From CAYUST01 sp041908765 (GTDB lineage: Bacteria; Patescibacteriota; Gracilibacteria; Absconditabacterales; Absconditicoccaceae): DNA of 38,003 nucleotides. The stretch covers positions 1-38,003 of the forward strand of contig JAYREU010000076.1 in assembly GCA_041908765.1 (NCBI GenBank), read 5' to 3'. The translations under genes and the position numbers were made by a program. The first letter of the stretch is position 1. Every line of letters begins with the position of its first letter. Under the pieces are notes generated by a model, which saw only the letters and a program-made list of their open reading frames with translations, was not told the origin of the DNA and searched no databases. Shown piece after piece: positions 34,801 to 38,003 of the stretch.

Positions 34801-36413
34801 ATATCTTGATCATCATCACATTTGAACTTATCATAGGTATCTTTGTCTGGCAAAACTGCGGCAGCATTGAATGCTCTATTTTGACTGACTTGTAATGCAT
34901 TTCGTCCATAGCCCGCACCTACTGAAATACTGTTGAGATCAAATCCAGGAATATCTTCTAGTTTTTCAACGCCACGCACTGCGAGAGGAGCACCCCACAA
35001 ATTCTGCACATTGAGTTCATTGTAGTAGGATCCTCTCATAATAGAGAGATCACTATACTCCAATACATCTGCCGCATTACGTCCATAGTAGAAATTCTCA
35101 TACCTCCCCTCCAGGAGAGATTCCTCACGCGACACACATGAAGTAAACCAATCTCCAGGATTAATTCTCCTGATATAAAGATAAGGCAACGGGTATTTGA
35201 GAAAGTATTCTTGTTTGTTGATCTGCTCATCCAGTGCATTCTCCATCAAGGTATTCATATCTTCTATGAACTGTTTGCTCACCGTATCTCTGAACGTGAT
35301 TTTTTCGATAGAGGTATCGATGTCTTCTAATTGATATCTTCCTCATGCAAGCAAATTATCTTGGATCTGGGAGAGGAAATTGTCCCCAAACATTGCATGG
35401 ATACCTGCGAATTCAGTCTCCAGCGTCTTCTCCAAAAGCAAGGTAGGCACTGGCTTGTCTCCACCATCTTGAATACTTTGTGCGATTTTGGGAGCATCGA
35501 TACGATCCACCACGGTGGTCGCTCATTCTGCAATGCCTGCAGCAGCTAGTTGTGCTTCCTCGCTTCACTCGAGCTCTGGATCAGCGGTAGCTAGTGCCGC
35601 TAAGTTAGTAATAGCCGCATCTGCAGTAGCCACGGTGTTGAGGAGATCATCCTCGTATTCTTTTTTGAGTACTTTACCAAAAAGAGAATTTATTCTCCTA
35701 TATGATTCAGTCTCGGTGAACAACATTTTGTTGATGTAGTGGTCGAGCTGTTCTTGGGTATATGACTGTTTGAGAAAGGGAAAATCATCAATCCATACCT
35801 TGGGTTTGGCATAGGAGGTAGGTGCAGTATCATAGCTCTTCACCTTATCGAAAAACCCATTGAAGAGCTCAACGTCTTGCCCCGGAATCACGCTATGCCA
35901 GATCTCTGGCAGACTGTCTGGTGCTTCGTTGAACACAAAAATATCTAATACAGGATCATACACGAACATAGGACTTCCTCACTCATGCTCGAAATCTGTA
36001 TACGGATAGACTGAAGCAAATCTCCTTTGTTCGAATTCTACAATAGGTAAGGGAATATTTCCCAACAACATCACTCCTGCTAATTTGGAAGGAATACCTT
36101 GTTCTCATTCAAAATACAAGTTTTCTAAGATACGTTGGACATCTTGTGCCTTGAATCCTGTAGGATTAATTGGCATGACCAACGTCTTGGTATCTGACGC
36201 GTGCTTGGGAATATACGTATTGGTATATCGATCAAGTTTCTCTTTGATACCATCGTAAATTGTTGTGTCTACGAAAATAGCTACAATATTGACTTTCTTC
36301 TCTGGTGCTGCAGCCTCTACCTGTTGAAACGTAAACTGTCCATAATTTCCCAACGAGGAAAAGGTGTATATACTAGAAAAAAAAACTAAGAACGCTTTTT
36401 TGATGAAAAACAT
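22851..36413 (-). CDS. Giant secreted surface protein (4,520 residues) with TSP3-like, Ig-like and FG-GAP-like regions
   Basis: I checked the whole frame codon by codon: no TAA or TAG between ATG 36413 and TAA 22851, and about 68 UGA codons. The signal peptide covers residues 1 to about 34 (MFFIKKAFLVFFSSIYTFSS, then VEA). Residues about 40-110 contain GVMLLGNIPLPIVEFE, faintly like the LVGDxxIP segment of gingipain-type (C25) folds, but no catalytic dyad is assigned. Residues about 690-1175 hold about 30 thrombospondin-type-3-like repeats. Residues about 1600-2200 are beta-rich and Ig-like. FG-GAP/VCBS-like units lie at about 2365-2525 and about 3947-3976. A CxxC-x9-C-x5-C cluster and a Pro/Ile/Asp ladder occur at about 3433-3558. 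No C-terminal membrane anchor or LPxTG is seen. It is probably the first gene of an operon with the four secreted proteins. The likely role is calcium-dependent adhesion or contact with another cell (inference). The start at 36413 is chosen for the signal peptide; a TTG at 36494 is in frame. Confidence 0.88.
25740..26120 (-). other. Pro/Ile/Leu/Asp ladder with a four-Cys knot in the giant protein
   Basis: Residues about 3433-3558 of the giant protein. First comes a Cys cluster, CAKC then C after nine residues and C after five more. It is followed by about 100 residues in which Pro recurs every 3-8 positions between Ile/Leu/Asp runs (DIPDIYLDLSDF, IDIDLDIPAIPLLPQPPPLP, LNLDIDIKLPELPPAPKIP). 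It may be an extended or polyproline spacer, or a beta-solenoid. I know of no named family for it. Confidence 0.6.
28840..29320 (-). other. FG-GAP/VCBS-like repeat region in the giant protein
   Basis: Three to four units of the type D-V-D-x-D-G-x-x-D-L-L are seen: DPIDVDKDGLMDLLIAYQDG, GDVDGDGRQDILTKTNNDK and VEDMDDDGAVDLITNADGQI followed by KVFYGG. Each is a Ca2+-binding loop followed by a beta hairpin, as in beta-propeller blades of integrin-like FG-GAP or VCBS repeats. A further isolated unit (VADLNGDAKQDILLVENNQ) occurs near 24500-24575. Known members mediate adhesion or carbohydrate binding at the cell surface. Confidence 0.75.
32886..34340 (-). repeat. Array of about 30 thrombospondin type 3-like calcium-binding repeats
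   Basis: Coding tandem repeat inside the giant gene. The unit is D-x-D-G-D-G-I-P-N-x-x-D-x with alternating short and longer spacings. There are three blocks: about 7 units (34340-34075), about 9 (34020-33645) and about 14 (33490-32890), separated by non-repeat linkers (for example WKFTYGTNVTNWFNN and a linker containing TSVHAQTSCDG). A few units carry Cys (DMDCDG, DSDCNGNG, NCVGDAYGC) as in true TSP3 modules. Such Asp clusters bind Ca2+ and stiffen extracellular stalks. At DNA level the array appears as degenerate repeats of ccatctccatc type on the plus strand. Confidence 0.9.
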
Positions 36414-36583
36414 ATCAAGAAATGTTTGCAAAATCACAGTGTAACTACCCTCAAAGATATGCGTATCCTCAGCCAAAATGCAACGCTTACCCAAGCCAAA
36501 TATGCATCTTCTTCTTTACAGTCTACAGAAAGAGAAAAAAGTAGGTTACATCCACCTCTCCAAGCTATAATCTCAAGAAAAAT

Positions 36584-36612
36584 TTGACAATATGAATTCA
36601 GAAGATTATAAT
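36584..36612 (+). promoter_or_regulatory. Consensus sigma70 promoter for the LRR gene
   Basis: TTGACA (36584-36589), a 17-nt spacer and TATAAT (36607-36612): both boxes and the spacing are perfect consensus. Transcription would start near 36619, leaving a T-rich leader of about 43 nt. It lies in the 248-nt divergent gap between the giant gene and the LRR gene. On the opposite strand no comparable promoter for the giant gene was found; the rest of the gap shows nothing recognisable. Confidence 0.85.
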
Positions 36613-36661
36613 CAGGAAAGCAATCCATTATTTTCATTTATTATTTTTCATTCATCACAAA

Positions 36662-37927
36662 ATGATTTCACAGAACTTTAAAACATTCTTATTTGGGTTT
36701 TTTGGTGGTATTATTGGAGCACTCGTAGTTGTCTTTTTGGGCTTTGGCGGTACATTGACAACCATTGAACAGTCAGCTAATGGAGTATTCACTACACAAT
36801 CAGTAGATGGTAAAATTCCTCCTCCACCAACCAAAGATGATCTTCCTGATCAAAGAGATGCACTTACAGAGGAATTAGGAGTATTTGACGCAGGTATGGA
36901 AGAACAAATTGATGCGGATCTTGCCCAACAAGCTGCTGAACTTATATCTACATCCGAGCAAGAAATTTTGGATGCAGAAGCAAAAGAGACTAATGAAATT
37001 GCAAACAATCCAGAACTTGCAAACAGGCTGAATGAGCCATTTATAACTACATGTGGAGAAGGAGAAGAAAATGCAGAATGTGTAGTTGCAGGATGTAATG
37101 CAACCGATATTCCCCAAGAAGAGTGTGAAGCATTGCTAGACTTATATACTGCTACCAATGGGAAAAATTGGGAAAATACCAAAGCAAATAACAAGAAGTG
37201 GTTCAGCAATAATAGTGCCTGCTCTTGGCATGGCATTACCTGTGAAGGTGGACATGTATCAATTCTCAATCTCTATGGGAATGAACTAGCTGGAACAATT
37301 CCTTCTAGTGTCAGTAAATTAGCATATCTCAAGGAATTTAGACTATCAAATAACCAACTAACTGGCCCCATTCCGTTATCATTGAGTACATTAAAACATC
37401 TTCAAAACTTATTTATCTATGCAAATAAGCTCTCTGGGCCCATTCCTGCAGCAATAGGTACAATGAAAAGCCTGCAACAACTATTACTAAATAATAATCA
37501 ACTCTCTGGGCCAATCCCAGCTTCATTGGGTAATCAAAATTTATATTGGATTGATATACACAGCAATCAACTCTCTGGCCCTCTACCTGAGTCATTGAGT
37601 AAACAGAGTAACGTATGGCTTGATGCATCATACAATCAACTCTCTGGCCCTATTCCTAGCTCTTATGGCACAGCTACGCGAAAGAATCTATATCTCAGAA
37701 ATAATCAACTTTGCGGGAAAGTACCAAGCAGTTTCATGACAACTTGGCCAAATGGCATTAAGTACTGATCTAGTTTCTTTAATAACAAACTAATAACTAC
37801 AGGATATGAGCCAGATATGACCACTTGGCTCAAGAAGACAAAATTCTATTTTGGCACTCAAATCTCTAAGGAGTGTGACACCGTCTGAAATGATTCTGAG
37901 GAAATTTCTCTACCAAACGATAAATAG
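36662..37927 (+). CDS. Membrane-anchored leucine-rich-repeat protein, plant-like LRR type
   Basis: 421 residues, stop TAG. One N-terminal membrane helix (residues about 8-33, FLFGFFGGIIGALVVVFLGF) is followed by an acidic Ala/Glu-rich stalk (about 60-125), a Cys-bearing cap with ALLDLYTATNGKNW and CSWHGITC (about 157-198), then LRRs to about residue 360. The UGA at 37766 would cut the protein after GIKY under the standard code; reading Gly adds 53 residues including a Cys (SKECDTVG) and a second UGA. The cap and the LxGPIP repeat phasing match the plant-specific LRR class, known from receptor kinases and scattered bacterial surface proteins. Likely role: protein or glycan recognition at the cell surface (inference). 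It is divergent from the giant surface protein gene. Confidence 0.88.
37252..37730 (+). repeat. About six leucine-rich repeats of 23-24 residues
   Basis: Coding repeats with consensus L-x-x-N-x-L-S-G-P-I-P-x-S-L: ELAGTIPSSVSK, QLTGPIPLSLST, KLSGPIPAAIGT, QLSGPIPASLGN, QLSGPLPESLSK, QLSGPIPSSYGT, then a capping QLCGKVPSS. Several repeats share the DNA string caactctctggccc, suggesting recent duplication of units. Confidence 0.88.
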
Positions 37928-37945
37928 TCATTTAAAATTTGACAA

Positions 37946-38003
<58 letters not shown>

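Noticed and set aside
22851..36413. Reading the chain of short minus-strand ORFs as many small genes or a decayed pseudogene
   Set aside because: All breaks in the chosen frame are TGA only; there are no TAA, TAG or frameshifts over 4,520 codons, which a decaying gene would not show.
36414..36661. A small gene or regulatory RNA in the divergent gap
   Set aside because: No open frame with a start and reasonable length beyond the N-terminal extension of the giant gene, and no strong hairpin; only the LRR promoter is supported.
36850..37269. Minus-strand ORF of 139 codons opposite the LRR gene
   Set aside because: Shadow of the acidic stalk; the LRR frame on the other strand is supported by domains and a promoter.

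Overview
This window reads coherently only if UGA is sense. Under the standard code nearly every gene is broken into short in-frame pieces. When UGA is read as glycine (translation table 25) the pieces join into 19 long genes that tile almost the whole window. The 18 genes whose ends are visible stop with TAA (9) or TAG (9), never TGA. The clearest anchors are MraY, where UGA supplies the first Gly of the GTPTM-GG motif, and similar family-conserved glycines in RseP, the O-antigen-ligase-like protein, the GNAT and the phosphoesterase. This code is known from the candidate phyla Absconditabacteria (SR1) and Gracilibacteria (BD1-5/GN02), so the contig most likely comes from one of these small-genome Patescibacteria. 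The window cannot separate the two. Starts are almost all without a Shine-Dalgarno sequence.

Layout, left part (1-10.8 kb), mostly housekeeping and envelope: an alpha-2-macroglobulin-type lipoprotein (minus, cut by the window edge) and recX (minus). Then comes a plus-strand operon of mraY, an O-antigen-ligase/Wzy-like membrane protein and an SLH-like secreted protein, closed by a strong terminator. After it lie an unrecognised 190-residue gene hidden by UGA codons (minus), a GNAT acetyltransferase (plus), a secreted lysozyme-like protein and an RseP-type site-2 protease (minus), and a TatD-family hydrolase (plus).

Right part (10.85-36.4 kb): one long minus-strand block that looks like a dedicated surface/secretion locus. 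In transcription order it holds a giant gene (22851-36413, 4,520 codons before the stop) and four secreted, mostly cysteine-containing proteins of unknown function at 15-16 nt spacing or overlapping. A metallophosphoesterase follows, and then two paralogous polytopic membrane proteins resembling TrbL/VirB6 of type IV secretion systems, with their own promoter. The giant protein has a signal peptide, about 30 thrombospondin-type-3-like Asp-rich repeats, Ig-like segments, FG-GAP/VCBS-like segments and a Pro/Ile/Asp ladder. It looks like an extracellular adhesin or contact protein. My inference is that the locus encodes a cell-contact apparatus (attachment to a host or prey cell, or DNA/protein transfer). 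No ATPase (VirB4/VirD4) lies in this window.

Right end: divergent from the giant gene, behind a perfect TTGACA-17-TATAAT promoter, is a membrane-anchored leucine-rich-repeat protein of the plant-like LxGxIP type. The window then ends in a 58-base pure G run that is almost certainly a sequencing or assembly artefact. No tRNA, rRNA, CRISPR array or insertion sequence was seen. All coordinates below assume UGA = Gly.
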